From assembly GCA_037442465.1 (NCBI GenBank), contig JBBIQI010000021.1, positions 1 through 24,386 on the forward strand: a stretch of DNA of 24,386 nucleotides, written 5' to 3'. Origin of the DNA: DSNY01 sp037442465 (GTDB lineage Bacteria > Pseudomonadota > Gammaproteobacteria > Burkholderiales > Burkholderiaceae_F). The first letter of the stretch is position 1, and each line of letters begins with the position of its first letter. The translations under genes and the position numbers were made by a program. The notes under the pieces were generated by a model. It had not been told where the DNA came from. It ran no database searches and worked only from the letters and a program-made list of their open reading frames with translations. Positions 6,842 through 14,313 of this stretch are shown here, piece after piece.

Positions 6842-7366
6842 ATGACGAGCGATCCCAAACTGCAACACACGGTCGATGTTTTCGAACTGGTACGCGTGCG
6901 GGCGGCGGTCACGGGCGAGCTGCCGATTCGCGATGCCGACCGGCTCGCGCCCATGCTGGCGCACGCCGACGGCGTCCTGCGTTACCGCGCCGAGTTTGCC
7001 CTCGACGACCGCGGTCGCCCGGCGGCGCGGTTCGTCTGGTCCGCGACGCTGGCCGCGAAGTGCGTGCGCTGCGGCGGCCCGCTCGTAGTCGACGTCGGCG
7101 CCGACGCCCGCTTCTACTTCGTCGGCAGCGAGGAAGAGTTGAACGCACTGCCGATCGATCCCGAAGAAGTCGATGAGCCGCTGCTCGGCAGCCGCCACTT
7201 CGATCTCGACGCGCTGGTCGAGGACGAGGCGATCCTCAGCCTTCCACTCGCCCCGCGCCATGCGCACTGCGCCGACGGCGGCGCGCGCGCTCGCGAGGTG
7301 CGGCAAGGCGCCGAGCGCCCGCATCCATTTGCGGCGCTGGCGCGGCTAAAGTCGGGAAAGCATTGA
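6842..7366 (+). CDS. yceD: YceD / DUF177 family, 23S rRNA accumulation protein
   Basis: This 174-residue DUF177 protein belongs to a family reported to be needed for 23S rRNA accumulation in bacteria and plastids; its biochemical role is unknown. The N-terminal half is basic and Arg-rich. C74 and C77 (KCVRCGGPL) form the conserved CxxC. The acidic segment around 98-125 (EEELNALPIDPEEVDEP) is followed by the conserved FDLDALVEDEAILSLPLAPRH stretch near the C-terminus. ATG 6842 is chosen because family similarity begins there; the preceding bases (CCTCCTCCAGCC) are not a Shine-Dalgarno. It is immediately upstream of rpmF (64-base gap), the same pairing as in E. coli. Confidence 0.9.
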   Translation: MTSDPKLQHTVDVFELVRVRAAVTGELPIRDADRLAPMLAHADGVLRYRAEFALDDRGRPAARFVWSATLAAKCVRCGGPLVVDVGADARFYFVGSEEELNALPIDPEEVDEPLLGSRHFDLDALVEDEAILSLPLAPRHAHCADGGARAREVRQGAERPHPFAALARLKSGKH

Positions 7367-7395
7367 GAAATCTGGCCCGAAGCGATGCGCTGGAG

Positions 7396-7401
7396 TAGAA
7401 T
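7396..7401 (+). promoter_or_regulatory. Candidate -10 box (TAGAAT) for rpmF
   Basis: TAGAAT lies 30 bases before the rpmF start in the short yceD-rpmF gap. The best -35-like hexamer nearby, TTGAGA (7363-7368), is 27 bases away and so too distant, leaving the site without a clear -35. The same TAGAATC(C/G)(C/G) core occurs before acpP and lepA, which raises the chance that it is a real promoter element of this genome. Confidence 0.35.
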
Positions 7402-7430
7402 CCGCCGCTTGCAATTTTTCGGGGAAAGCC

Positions 7431-7613
7431 ATGGCAGTCCAACAGAACAAGAAATCGGCGTCCAAGCGCGGCATGCACCGCGCGCACGATTTCCTGACGA
7501 ACCCGCCGATCGCCATCGAACCGACCACCGGCGAAGTCCACCGCCGTCATCACGTCAGCCCCACCGGCTTTTATCGCGGCAAGAAGGTCGTTCAGACCAA
7601 GAACGACCAATAA
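7431..7613 (+). CDS. rpmF: 50S ribosomal protein L32
   Basis: L32 is a 60-residue component of the large ribosomal subunit near the peptidyl-transferase side. The basic N-terminus (AVQQNKKSASKRGMHRAHDFL) and the segment EVHRRHHVSPTGFYRGKKV are diagnostic. It lacks the four zinc-binding cysteines of the Zn-ribbon L32 forms, which is the normal state in this lineage. A ribosome binding site, GGGGAAAG, precedes the ATG. It follows yceD and precedes plsX, the conserved link between ribosome and lipid synthesis genes. Confidence 0.97.
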   Translation: MAVQQNKKSASKRGMHRAHDFLTNPPIAIEPTTGEVHRRHHVSPTGFYRGKKVVQTKNDQ

Positions 7614-7616
7614 GCG

Positions 7617-7639
7617 GTCGGCCCCGGCGTCGGCCCCGG
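7617..7639 (+). repeat. Short tandem direct repeat after rpmF
   Basis: GTCGGCCCCGG occurs twice, at 7617-7627 and 7629-7639, separated by one C and beginning four bases after the rpmF stop codon. No function is evident. Palindromic CCCGG/CCGGG pairing nearby is weak and lacks a T-tract, so I do not call a terminator. It may be replication slippage in GC-rich DNA. Confidence 0.5.
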
Positions 7640-7718
7640 GTAGGCATGGGCACCGGGACAGCCAGCAATACCCGCGCGGCTGCACTGCGAGGCCGTAGAG
7701 AATTCGCGGCGAGCGGAC

Positions 7719-7745
7719 CGAACTTGCGTCGAGGAGCCGATCTGT
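7719..7745 (+). promoter_or_regulatory. Candidate sigma-E promoter upstream of plsX
   Basis: CGAACTT (7719-7725), a 15-base spacer and TCTGT (7741-7745) resemble the sigma-E consensus GGAACTT / TCTGA or TCAAA. Six of seven -35 positions and four of five -10 positions agree; the spacer is one base shorter than the commonest 16. Transcription would begin near 7751, about 65 bases before plsX, inside the otherwise featureless 202-base rpmF-plsX gap. The sigma-E gene itself lies 6 kb downstream. Confidence 0.4.
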
Positions 7746-7815
7746 ACGCCGCGATACGAGCACTGCAGACGCGAGATCGGCCCGCGCAGCAGAGAGATTC
7801 GCAGCCTCCGACCCG

Positions 7816-8871
7816 ATGACCGTGCGCATCGCCATCGATTGCATGGGCGGCGACCATGGCCCGGACGTCACCGTGCCGGCGGCGCTGAACTTCGCGCGTG
7901 CCGAAGCCGACGCCGCTGTGCTGCTGGTCGGGCGCAGCGCCGAGATCGAGGCGCACCTGGAATCCAGCCCCGCGCTGCGTACGCGCGTCGAGGTCGTTCA
8001 CGCCGATGAAGTGGTCGCCATGGACGAGCCGCCCGCGCAGGCGTTGCGCGCCAAGCGCAACTCGTCGATGCGCGTGGCGGTTAACCTGGTCAAGGAAGGC
8101 CGGGCGGATGCTTGCGTCAGCGCCGGCAACACGGGCGCGCTGATGGCGATCTCGCGGTTCGTGCTCAAGACGCTGGACGGGATCGACCGGCCGGCGATCG
8201 CCACGGTGATTCCGAACCGCACCGGCGGCGTGACGACCATGCTCGACCTCGGGGCCAACGTCGACTGCACGCCGGAACACCTGTTCCAGTTCGCGTTGCT
8301 CGGCGCCGCACTGGTGGCGGCGGTCCAGGAGAAGGAACGCCCGAGCATCGGCCTGCTGAACATCGGCGAGGAAGTGATCAAGGGCAACGAAGTCGTCAAG
8401 CAGGCGGCCGAGCTGTTGCGCGCGAGCCCGCTGAACTTCTATGGCAACGTCGAAGGCAACGACATCTTCAAGGGAACCACCGACGTGGTCGTGTGCGACG
8501 GCTTCGTCGGCAACGTCGCACTGAAGACGTCCGAGGGCCTGGCGCAGATGCTCGGCGAGTTCATCAAGGAAGAGTTCACCCGCAGCGTGCCATCGAGGCT
8601 GGCGGCCCTGATCGCGCTGCCCGTGCTCAACCGCTTCAAGCGGCGCGTCGATCATCGGCGTTACAACGGCGCGAGCCTGCTCGGCCTGCGCGGGATCGTG
8701 ATCAAGAGCCACGGCTCCGCCGATGCGTACGCGTTCGAGCGCGCCATTTTGCGCGCGCTCGAGGCCGCGCGGCACCGGCTGCTCGAACGCACGATCGCCG
8801 CGATGCAGCCATTCGTCGCGCAACTGAGCCGGGCCGGCCAGAGCGCGGAGCCGAGTCCGGCCGAACTGTGA
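7816..8871 (+). CDS. plsX: Phosphate acyltransferase PlsX
   Basis: PlsX converts acyl-ACP and phosphate to acyl-phosphate, the acyl donor for PlsY in phospholipid synthesis, and associates with the inner membrane. The 351-residue length is typical. The opening IAIDCMGGDHGP, SAGNTGALMA (about residues 101-110), GLLNIGEEVIKGNE and FVGNVALKTSEG motifs are those of the family. The C-terminal 20 residues are poorly conserved. The start codon ATG 7816 lacks a recognisable ribosome binding site, but conservation begins at once after it. fabH starts nine bases after the stop. A possible sigma-E promoter and an unexplained 202-base leader lie upstream. Confidence 0.96.
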   Translation: MTVRIAIDCMGGDHGPDVTVPAALNFARAEADAAVLLVGRSAEIEAHLESSPALRTRVEVVHADEVVAMDEPPAQALRAKRNSSMRVAVNLVKEGRADACVSAGNTGALMAISRFVLKTLDGIDRPAIATVIPNRTGGVTTMLDLGANVDCTPEHLFQFALLGAALVAAVQEKERPSIGLLNIGEEVIKGNEVVKQAAELLRASPLNFYGNVEGNDIFKGTTDVVVCDGFVGNVALKTSEGLAQMLGEFIKEEFTRSVPSRLAALIALPVLNRFKRRVDHRRYNGASLLGLRGIVIKSHGSADAYAFERAILRALEAARHRLLERTIAAMQPFVAQLSRAGQSAEPSPAEL

Positions 8872-8880
8872 GCGGGCCGG

Positions 8881-9861
8881 ATGGCGCGCATCTATTCGAA
8901 GATCACCGGCACTGGCGCGGCGTTGCCGGCGCGTGCCGTGGGCAACGACGAGCTCGCGCGCGAACTGGCCCGGCGGGGCGTCGAAACCTCGGACGAGTGG
9001 ATCGTCGCGCGCACCGGCATCCGCCAGCGTTACCTGGCCGAGGAAGGCCTGACGACGACCGAACTCGGCGCCCGCGCCGCGCAGGCCGCGCTCGCGGCCG
9101 CGGGTGCGCCGGCGGCGGCAGTCGACCTGATCGTCGTGGCGACATCCACACCCGACCAGATCTTTCCGAGCACCGCGTGCCTGATCCAGGCGCGGCTTGG
9201 TGCCGCCGGCGGCGCCGCCTTCGACGTGCAGGCCGTGTGCAGCGGCTTCGTCTACGGCATGACGGTGGCCGACGCATTGATCCGCACCGGCGTGTATCGG
9301 CGCGCGCTGGTGATCGGTGCCGAGCTGTTCTCGCGCATCCTCGACTGGAACGATCGAACGACCTGCGTGCTGTTCGGCGACGGCGCCGGCGCGGTCGTGC
9401 TGGAAGCGGCCGACGAACCCGGTGTGCTCGCCAGCCGTCTGCACGCCGACGGCTCACAGGCACAGATCCTGTGCACGGCCGGCCGCATCGCGCAGGGCGG
9501 CGTGCAGGGCGACCCGTTCCTGCGCATGGACGGTCAGGCCGTGTTCAAGCTCGCGGTCGGCGTGCTCGACAGCTCCGCGCGCGAAGTGCTCGCGGACGCG
9601 AATATGCAGGCGTCGCAGATCGACTGGCTGATCCCGCACCAGGCCAACGTGCGCATCCTCAGTGCGACGGCGAAAAAGATCGGTCTGCCGGAAGACAGGG
9701 TCATCGTCACCGTCGACCGCCACGGCAACACCTCGGCCGCATCGGTGCCGCTGGCGCTGGACGACGCCGTGCGCGCCGGCCGCATCCGCCGCGGCCAGCA
9801 CCTGCTATTGCAGGGTGTCGGCGGCGGCTTCACGTGGGGCTCGGTTCTCGTTCGTTACTGA
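8881..9861 (+). CDS. fabH: 3-oxoacyl-ACP synthase III (beta-ketoacyl-ACP synthase III)
   Basis: FabH condenses acetyl-CoA with malonyl-ACP to start fatty-acid synthesis. At 326 residues it has the thiolase fold with the complete Cys-His-Asn triad: C120 in FDVQAVCSGFVYG, H253 in IPHQANVRI and N283 in HGNTSAAS. The C-terminal GVGGGFTWGSVLVRY is also diagnostic. It is tightly linked to plsX (nine-base gap) and fabD (seven-base gap), which implies one transcript. Acyl-primer preference (acetyl versus branched) cannot be told from sequence alone. Confidence 0.97.
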   Translation: MARIYSKITGTGAALPARAVGNDELARELARRGVETSDEWIVARTGIRQRYLAEEGLTTTELGARAAQAALAAAGAPAAAVDLIVVATSTPDQIFPSTACLIQARLGAAGGAAFDVQAVCSGFVYGMTVADALIRTGVYRRALVIGAELFSRILDWNDRTTCVLFGDGAGAVVLEAADEPGVLASRLHADGSQAQILCTAGRIAQGGVQGDPFLRMDGQAVFKLAVGVLDSSAREVLADANMQASQIDWLIPHQANVRILSATAKKIGLPEDRVIVTVDRHGNTSAASVPLALDDAVRAGRIRRGQHLLLQGVGGGFTWGSVLVRY

Positions 9862-9868
9862 TCGATCC

Positions 9869-10801
9869 ATGAAAATCGCTTTCGTGTTTCCCGGGCAGGG
9901 CTCGCAGTCGGTCGGCATGCTGGCGCCTTTTGCCGGCAACGCAGCCGTCGACGAGGTCGTTCGGCGCGCGTCGAGCGCGCTCGGCCAGGATCTCGGCAAG
10001 CTCATCACCGAGGGCCCGGCCGACGAACTGAACCTCACGATCAACACGCAACCGTGCATGCTGACGGCCGCGTACGCCGTGTTTGCGGCGTGGCGTGCCG
10101 CCGGCGGCCGGATGCCCGACGTGATGGCGGGCCACAGCCTGGGCGAATACACGGCGCTCACGGCCGCGGAGGCGTTGCGGCTCGAGGATGCGGTGGCGCT
10201 GGTGCGTTTCCGCGCGCAGGTCATGCAGGAAGCCGTGCCGGTGGGCACGGGTGCGATGGCGGCGATCCTCGGCTTGACCGACGAGCAGGTCCGGCAAGTG
10301 TGCGCCGAGGCAGCGGGCGCCGAAGTCGTCGAGGCCGTGAACTTCAACGCGCCGGCGCAGGTCGTGATCGCGGGTCACAAGGGCGCGGTCGAGCGCGCCT
10401 GCGAGGCAGCCAGGAAGCGCGGCGCCAAGCGAGCGCTGCCGCTGCCCGTTTCAGCGCCGTTTCACTCTTCGCTGCTCAGACCGGCGAGCGAGCGGCTGCG
10501 CGAGCGACTCGCACAGGTGGCGCTCGCCACACCCAAGGTGCCGGTGCTGAACAACATCGATGTGGAAAGCGAAAGCGCTCCGCAGCGCATCCGCGACGCG
10601 CTCGCCCGTCAGGCCGCGGGACCGGTGCGCTGGTCGGAAACGATCTCGCGCATGGCCGCCGATGGCATCACGCATGTCGTCGAGATCGGCCCGGGCAAGG
10701 TGCTGTCCGGTCTGACGAAGCGCATCGCGCCGCAACTGACGAGCCTCGCGATCGGCGATCCGGCCGCGCTGCACGAGGCACTGGCGCAGCTGAAGGCATG
10801 A
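9869..10801 (+). CDS. fabD: Malonyl-CoA:ACP transacylase
   Basis: FabD transfers malonyl from CoA to the phosphopantetheine arm of ACP. It is 310 residues, with the N-terminal FPGQGSQ (7-13), the nucleophile elbow GHSLGEY (S90) and the catalytic histidine H199 in SAPFHSSLL. ATG 9869 is chosen because MKIAFVFPGQGSQ is the canonical beginning of the family; a same-frame extension upstream would lie within fabH. There is no clear ribosome binding site, and translation may be coupled to fabH. Only one base separates its stop from the fabG start. Confidence 0.97.
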   Translation: MKIAFVFPGQGSQSVGMLAPFAGNAAVDEVVRRASSALGQDLGKLITEGPADELNLTINTQPCMLTAAYAVFAAWRAAGGRMPDVMAGHSLGEYTALTAAEALRLEDAVALVRFRAQVMQEAVPVGTGAMAAILGLTDEQVRQVCAEAAGAEVVEAVNFNAPAQVVIAGHKGAVERACEAARKRGAKRALPLPVSAPFHSSLLRPASERLRERLAQVALATPKVPVLNNIDVESESAPQRIRDALARQAAGPVRWSETISRMAADGITHVVEIGPGKVLSGLTKRIAPQLTSLAIGDPAALHEALAQLKA

Positions 10802-10802
10802 C

Positions 10803-11573
10803 ATGAACACGAACGCCGTTTTTTCCCAGACCGCGCTGGCGGGCGAGGTCGTCCTGATCACCGGCGCCTCGCGCGGAATCGGCCGCGCGATCCTCGACGC
10901 GTGCGCGCGCGCCGGCGCCACCGTGATCGGCACGGCCACCAGCGATACCGGCGCGGAGGGCATCGCGCGGCGGCTCGCCGAGCTGGGTGCGCGCGGCAAA
11001 GGCGCGGCGCTGGACGTGACCGATGCGGCGCGCGGCGAGGCGCTGATTGAGCAGATCGTCGAGGAGTTCGGCAAGCTGTCGGTGCTGGTCAACAATGCCG
11101 GCATCACCCGCGACACGCTCGCGCTGCGGATGAAGGACGAGGACTGGAGCGCGGTCATCGAGACCAACCTGTCGGCCGTGTTCCGGCTGTCGCGCGCCGT
11201 GCTGCGCGGGATGATGAAGGCGAAGCACGGCCGTATCGTGAACGTGACGTCGGTGGTGGCTTCGGCAGGCAACGCGGGGCAGGCGAACTACGCGGCGGCC
11301 AAGGCCGGCGTCGAAGGCATGACACGCGCGCTCGCGCGCGAGGTCGGCAGCCGCGGAATCACAGTCAATTGCGTGGCGCCGGGGTTCATCGACACCGACA
11401 TGACGCGCGCGCTGAGCGAGCAGCAGACGCAGGCGCTGCTTGCGCAAATTCCGCTCGGCCGTCTCGGCAATCCGGACGACATCGGCGCCTGCGTCGTCTT
11501 TCTTGCGTCGCCGGCTGCGGCTTACATCACGGGCGCGACGCTGCACGCCAACGGCGGCATGTACATGGCCTGA
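10803..11573 (+). CDS. fabG: 3-oxoacyl-ACP reductase
   Basis: FabG is the NADPH-dependent reductase of the elongation cycle. It is a 256-residue short-chain dehydrogenase with the cofactor loop TGASRGIG (20-27), the NNAG structural motif (97-100), N122, and the catalytic S150, Y163 and K167 (YAAAK). The segment SAGNAGQANYAAAKAGVEGM and the C-terminal ITGATLHANGGMYM are typical of FabG rather than of other short-chain dehydrogenases. It begins one base after the fabD stop. The N-terminus carries about ten extra residues relative to E. coli FabG. The following 106-base gap contains a promoter-like box, so acpP may also be transcribed independently. Confidence 0.97.
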   Translation: MNTNAVFSQTALAGEVVLITGASRGIGRAILDACARAGATVIGTATSDTGAEGIARRLAELGARGKGAALDVTDAARGEALIEQIVEEFGKLSVLVNNAGITRDTLALRMKDEDWSAVIETNLSAVFRLSRAVLRGMMKAKHGRIVNVTSVVASAGNAGQANYAAAKAGVEGMTRALAREVGSRGITVNCVAPGFIDTDMTRALSEQQTQALLAQIPLGRLGNPDDIGACVVFLASPAAAYITGATLHANGGMYMA

Positions 11574-11611
11574 ACGGCGCCGGCCGCCCCGGAAACGAGA
11601 GGTCGCTCTGT

Positions 11612-11617
11612 TAGAAT
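11612..11617 (+). promoter_or_regulatory. Candidate -10 box (TAGAAT) for acpP
   Basis: TTAGAATCGCGCCCG in the fabG-acpP gap resembles the boxes seen before rpmF and lepA. A -35 is not clear at 17 bases upstream. An own promoter for acpP is expected because ACP is needed in great excess over the enzymes of the pathway. Confidence 0.4.
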
Positions 11618-11679
11618 CGCGCCCGCTTTTCGGGGCCCGATTGCTCCAGACGAAGAAGTATTTCCCGCAGGAGGAGTGC

Positions 11680-11922
11680 ATGGAAAACATCGAACAGCGA
11701 GTCAAGAAGATCGTCGCCGAGCAGTTGGGTGTCAACGAAGCGGACATCAAGAACGAGTCTGCCTTCGTCGAGGACCTCGGTGCCGACTCGCTGGACACCG
11801 TCGAGCTCGTGATGGCGCTGGAAGACGAGTTCGAATGCGAGATTCCGGACGAGGAAGCCGAGAAGATCCGCACGGTGCAGCAGGCGATCGACTACATCAA
11901 CACGCACCTGAAAAAGTCCTGA
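11680..11922 (+). CDS. acpP: Acyl carrier protein
   Basis: ACP carries growing acyl chains through fatty-acid synthesis. The 80-residue acidic protein has S37 in the invariant GADSLDTVELVM motif, the attachment site for 4'-phosphopantetheine added by AcpS, whose gene closes this window. A strong ribosome binding site (AGGAGG) lies six bases before the ATG, consistent with very high expression. Helices II and III (VELVMALEDEFECEIPDEEAEKI) match other proteobacterial ACPs. fabF begins 19 bases after the stop. Confidence 0.98.
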   Translation: MENIEQRVKKIVAEQLGVNEADIKNESAFVEDLGADSLDTVELVMALEDEFECEIPDEEAEKIRTVQQAIDYINTHLKKS

Positions 11923-11941
11923 GCGTTCGCAGCGGTCATCG

Positions 11942-13177
11942 ATGAGCGGACGTCGTCGCGTCGTCGTCACCGGCCTGGGCATCGTCAGCCCGGTCGGCAA
12001 CGACGTTGCCACCGCGTGGCGCAACCTGACCGCCGGCCGGTCGGGCGTGGGCCGCATCACGCGCTTCGACGCGTCGAGCTTCCGCACGCAGATCGCCGGC
12101 GAAGTCAAGGACTTCGACGTCTCCGCGTACCTGCCGCCGAAGGAGGCGCGCCGGATGGATGTCTTCATCCACTACGGCATCGCCGCTTCGGTGCAGGCGA
12201 TCAAGGACAGCGGCATCGAGATCACCGACGGCAACCGCGAGCGTATCGGCTGCGTGGTCGGCTCCGGCATCGGCGGGCTGCCGATGATCGAGGAGAACCA
12301 CTCCGAGCTGATGAACCGCGGCGCGCGCCGTATCTCGCCGTTCCTGATCCCGGGTTCGATCATCAACATGATCTCGGGCAACCTGTCGATCATGTACGGT
12401 CTGAAGGGTCCGAACCTGGCGATCGTGACCGCATGCACGACGGGGCTGCATTCGATCGGCGAGGCGGGCAGGCTGATCGAATACGGCGATGCCGACGTGA
12501 TGATCGCCGGCGGCGCGGAAGCGACGGTCTGTCCGCTTGGCATCGGCGGATTCGCCTCGATGCAGGCGCTGTCGGTCCGCAACGACGATCCGGCGACCGC
12601 GAGCCGTCCGTTCGACAAGGATCGCGACGGCTTCGTGCTCGGCGAAGGCGCCGGCGTGATGGTGCTGGAGGACTACGAGCACGCGCGTCGGCGCGGCGCG
12701 CGGATCTACTGCGAGCTGGCGGGCTACGGCATGAGCGCCGACGCGTATCACATGACGGCGCCCGATGTCGACGGCCCGCGCCGCTCGATGCTCAACGCCA
12801 TGCGCAACGCCGGGGTCAACGCCGACCAGGTCGACTACCTGAACGCGCACGGAACGTCCACACCGCTCGGCGATGTCAACGAGACTAACGCGATCAAGCT
12901 GGCGCTGGGCGAGGCTGCGCGTCGCATCGTCGTGAACTCGACCAAGTCGATGACGGGGCACCTGCTGGGCGGGGCGGGCGGCGTCGAGTCGGTCTTCACG
13001 GCGCTCGCCGTGTATCACCAGGTTTCGCCGCCGACGATCAACATCTTCAACCAGGATCCGGAGTGCGATCTCGACTACTGCGCCAACGAAGCGCGCAGCA
13101 TGAAGATCGAGGTGGCGCTGAAGAACTCCTTCGGATTCGGCGGAACCAACGGCACGCTGGTTTTCCGGCGTGTCTGA
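11942..13177 (+). CDS. fabF: 3-oxoacyl-ACP synthase II
   Basis: FabF (KAS II) elongates acyl-ACP with malonyl-ACP and governs temperature control of unsaturated chain length in E. coli. The 411-residue enzyme has the Cys-His-His triad: C165 in TACTTGLHSIGEA, H303 in NAHGTSTPLGD and H340 in MTGHLLGGAGG. K335 and the C-terminal NSFGFGGTNGTLVF loop are also present. The start ATG 11942 has no evident Shine-Dalgarno but fits the conserved beginning RRVVVTGLGIVSPVG. A small membrane-protein gene overlaps its last eight bases. Confidence 0.97.
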   Translation: MSGRRRVVVTGLGIVSPVGNDVATAWRNLTAGRSGVGRITRFDASSFRTQIAGEVKDFDVSAYLPPKEARRMDVFIHYGIAASVQAIKDSGIEITDGNRERIGCVVGSGIGGLPMIEENHSELMNRGARRISPFLIPGSIINMISGNLSIMYGLKGPNLAIVTACTTGLHSIGEAGRLIEYGDADVMIAGGAEATVCPLGIGGFASMQALSVRNDDPATASRPFDKDRDGFVLGEGAGVMVLEDYEHARRRGARIYCELAGYGMSADAYHMTAPDVDGPRRSMLNAMRNAGVNADQVDYLNAHGTSTPLGDVNETNAIKLALGEAARRIVVNSTKSMTGHLLGGAGGVESVFTALAVYHQVSPPTINIFNQDPECDLDYCANEARSMKIEVALKNSFGFGGTNGTLVFRRV

Positions 13178-13625
13178 ACCCTGGCTGCCTTGGGTGGTTG
13201 TGCGGTCGTCGCGGCTGCAGCGACGGCTCGTCGCGCTGGCCTGGCTGACCACGGCGATCACCGCGGCGCTACTGGTCGCCGCCGCGCTGGCGGCGCCGTC
13301 GGTCGCCGGATTCGTCGCAGCCGCAGCCGCGATCGCCGCCATGGCGGCTGCCGGCGCAGCCGCGCGCCGCTCGCCGCAGGCGCCGCTGGCACTGATGATC
13401 GATGCCCGGGGTGCGATCGCGGTGCGCCGGGGTGACGAGACAGCGCCCGCGGAAGCCGTCTTCGTCGCCGCCTGGCTGATCTGCCTGCGCACCGGACCAT
13501 GGAGCGTCATGACGGTCTGGCGCGACGCGCTCGAAGGCGGCGGCTTCCGCAGGCTGGCGGCGGCCGGACGCTGGCGGCTGCGTCGAACGCCCGAACAAGG
13601 CGGAATGTCCGACCCAATTGCCTGA
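13170..13625 (+). CDS. Small membrane protein, probable YgfX family
   Basis: This is a 151-residue protein starting at GTG 13170 and overlapping the fabF stop by eight bases. It has a short basic N-terminus, two consecutive hydrophobic segments (about 21-42 and 46-65, very Ala-rich) and a cytoplasmic C-terminal half. The latter carries LMIDARGAIAVRR and WSVMTVWRDALEGGGFRRLAAAGRW. This two-helix plus 'WRD...FRrL' layout resembles YgfX (CptA), the membrane partner of the SdhE flavinylation factor in enterics, described there as a toxin affecting FtsZ/MreB. No sdhE neighbour is in the window. I recall small proteins of this sort between fabF and rpoE in other betaproteobacteria. The family call is by eye and moderate; function here is unknown. 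Confidence 0.6.
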   Translation: MSEPWLPWVVVRSSRLQRRLVALAWLTTAITAALLVAAALAAPSVAGFVAAAAAIAAMAAAGAAARRSPQAPLALMIDARGAIAVRRGDETAPAEAVFVAAWLICLRTGPWSVMTVWRDALEGGGFRRLAAAGRWRLRRTPEQGGMSDPIA

Positions 13626-13640
13626 AGTCATGGTCGCCCG

Positions 13641-13668
13641 CGAACTAAAGACGCGCCGCTCGGTCACA
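13641..13668 (+). promoter_or_regulatory. Candidate sigma-E autoregulatory promoter of rpoE
   Basis: CGAACTA (13641-13647), exactly 16 bases, then TCACA (13664-13668). Against GGAACTT-N16-TCAAA this is five of seven and four of five. Transcription would begin around 13674, leaving a leader of about 36 bases with GGAG (13697-13700) nine bases before ATG 13710. rpoE genes are typically transcribed from such a promoter, so position and spacing agree with established biology. Confidence 0.55.
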
Positions 13669-13709
13669 TGGCCAGCACGTGGCGAGTGCCCGGTCCGGAG
13701 CGCAAGCCA

Positions 13710-14309
13710 ATGAGCGAGCGCGAGATCGACCGGCAGCTGGTCGAGCGCGTGCAGCGCGGCGACAAGCGGGCGTTCGAGCTGCTGGTGGCCAAGTACCAGC
13801 GCAAGATCTTCCGACTGCTGTCGCGCCTGATCCGGGATCCCGCCGAGATCGAGGACGTGGCGCAGGAAGCGTTCATCAAGGCGTATCGCGCGTTGCCGAA
13901 CTTTCGTGGGGACAGTGCCTTCTACACATGGCTGTACCGCATCGCGATCAACACTGCGAAGAACTACCTGGTGGCCCAGGGCCGGCGCGCGCCGACCGCC
14001 ACCGAAACCGAGGTCGAGGACGCCGAGCGGATGGACGACGCCGAGCAGTTGCGCGACGTCAACACCCCGGACTCGATGCTGCTGTCCAAGCAGGTCGGCG
14101 AAGCGGTCAATCGTGCGATCGACCGCCTGCCCGAGGATCTGCGCACCGCGATCGTGCTGCGCGAGATCGAGGGGCTGAGCTACGAGGAAATCGCCGAGTC
14201 GATGAACTGTCCGATCGGCACCGTGCGTTCGCGCATCTTCCGCGCGCGCGAGGCGATCGCCAACGAGCTGCGCCCGCTGCTCGACACTTCGAAGGACAAG
14301 CGCTGGTGA
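13710..14309 (+). CDS. rpoE: Extracytoplasmic-function sigma factor sigma-E (RpoE/AlgU)
   Basis: Sigma-E directs RNA polymerase to envelope-stress genes. The 199-residue protein has sigma region 2 (about 21-90, including AYRALPNFRGDSAFYTWLYR and IAINTAKNYLVAQGRR, nearly identical to the E. coli protein). Region 4 follows at about 133-187, with the helix-turn-helix GLSYEEIAESMNCPIGTVRSRIFRAREAI. I choose ATG 13710 (MSEREIDRQLVERV) over an in-frame ATG at 13668. It has a good ribosome binding site, matches the family N-terminus, and the upstream ATG overlaps the predicted -10 of the sigma-E promoter. rseA starts four bases after its stop, the usual sigma/anti-sigma coupling. Confidence 0.97.
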   Translation: MSEREIDRQLVERVQRGDKRAFELLVAKYQRKIFRLLSRLIRDPAEIEDVAQEAFIKAYRALPNFRGDSAFYTWLYRIAINTAKNYLVAQGRRAPTATETEVEDAERMDDAEQLRDVNTPDSMLLSKQVGEAVNRAIDRLPEDLRTAIVLREIEGLSYEEIAESMNCPIGTVRSRIFRAREAIANELRPLLDTSKDKRW

Positions 14310-14313
14310 AACC

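Noticed and set aside
7614..7815. A small gene or intrinsic terminator in the rpmF-plsX gap
   Set aside because: No frame with coding character and a plausible start was found, and the GC-rich inverted segments lack a T-tract. Only a short direct repeat and a sigma-E-like site remain.
7555..9444. A 629-codon open frame antisense to rpmF, plsX and fabH, and other long frames (for example 8112-9872 plus, 11936-13510 minus, 2-1975 plus)
   Set aside because: These lie opposite or out of frame with unmistakable conserved genes, are rich in Arg/Ala/Gln/His and have no recognisable domain. High-GC genes routinely generate such stop-free frames.
13668..13709. RpoE starting at ATG 13668
   Set aside because: No ribosome binding site, overlap with the predicted sigma-E -10, and the family N-terminus begins at 13710.
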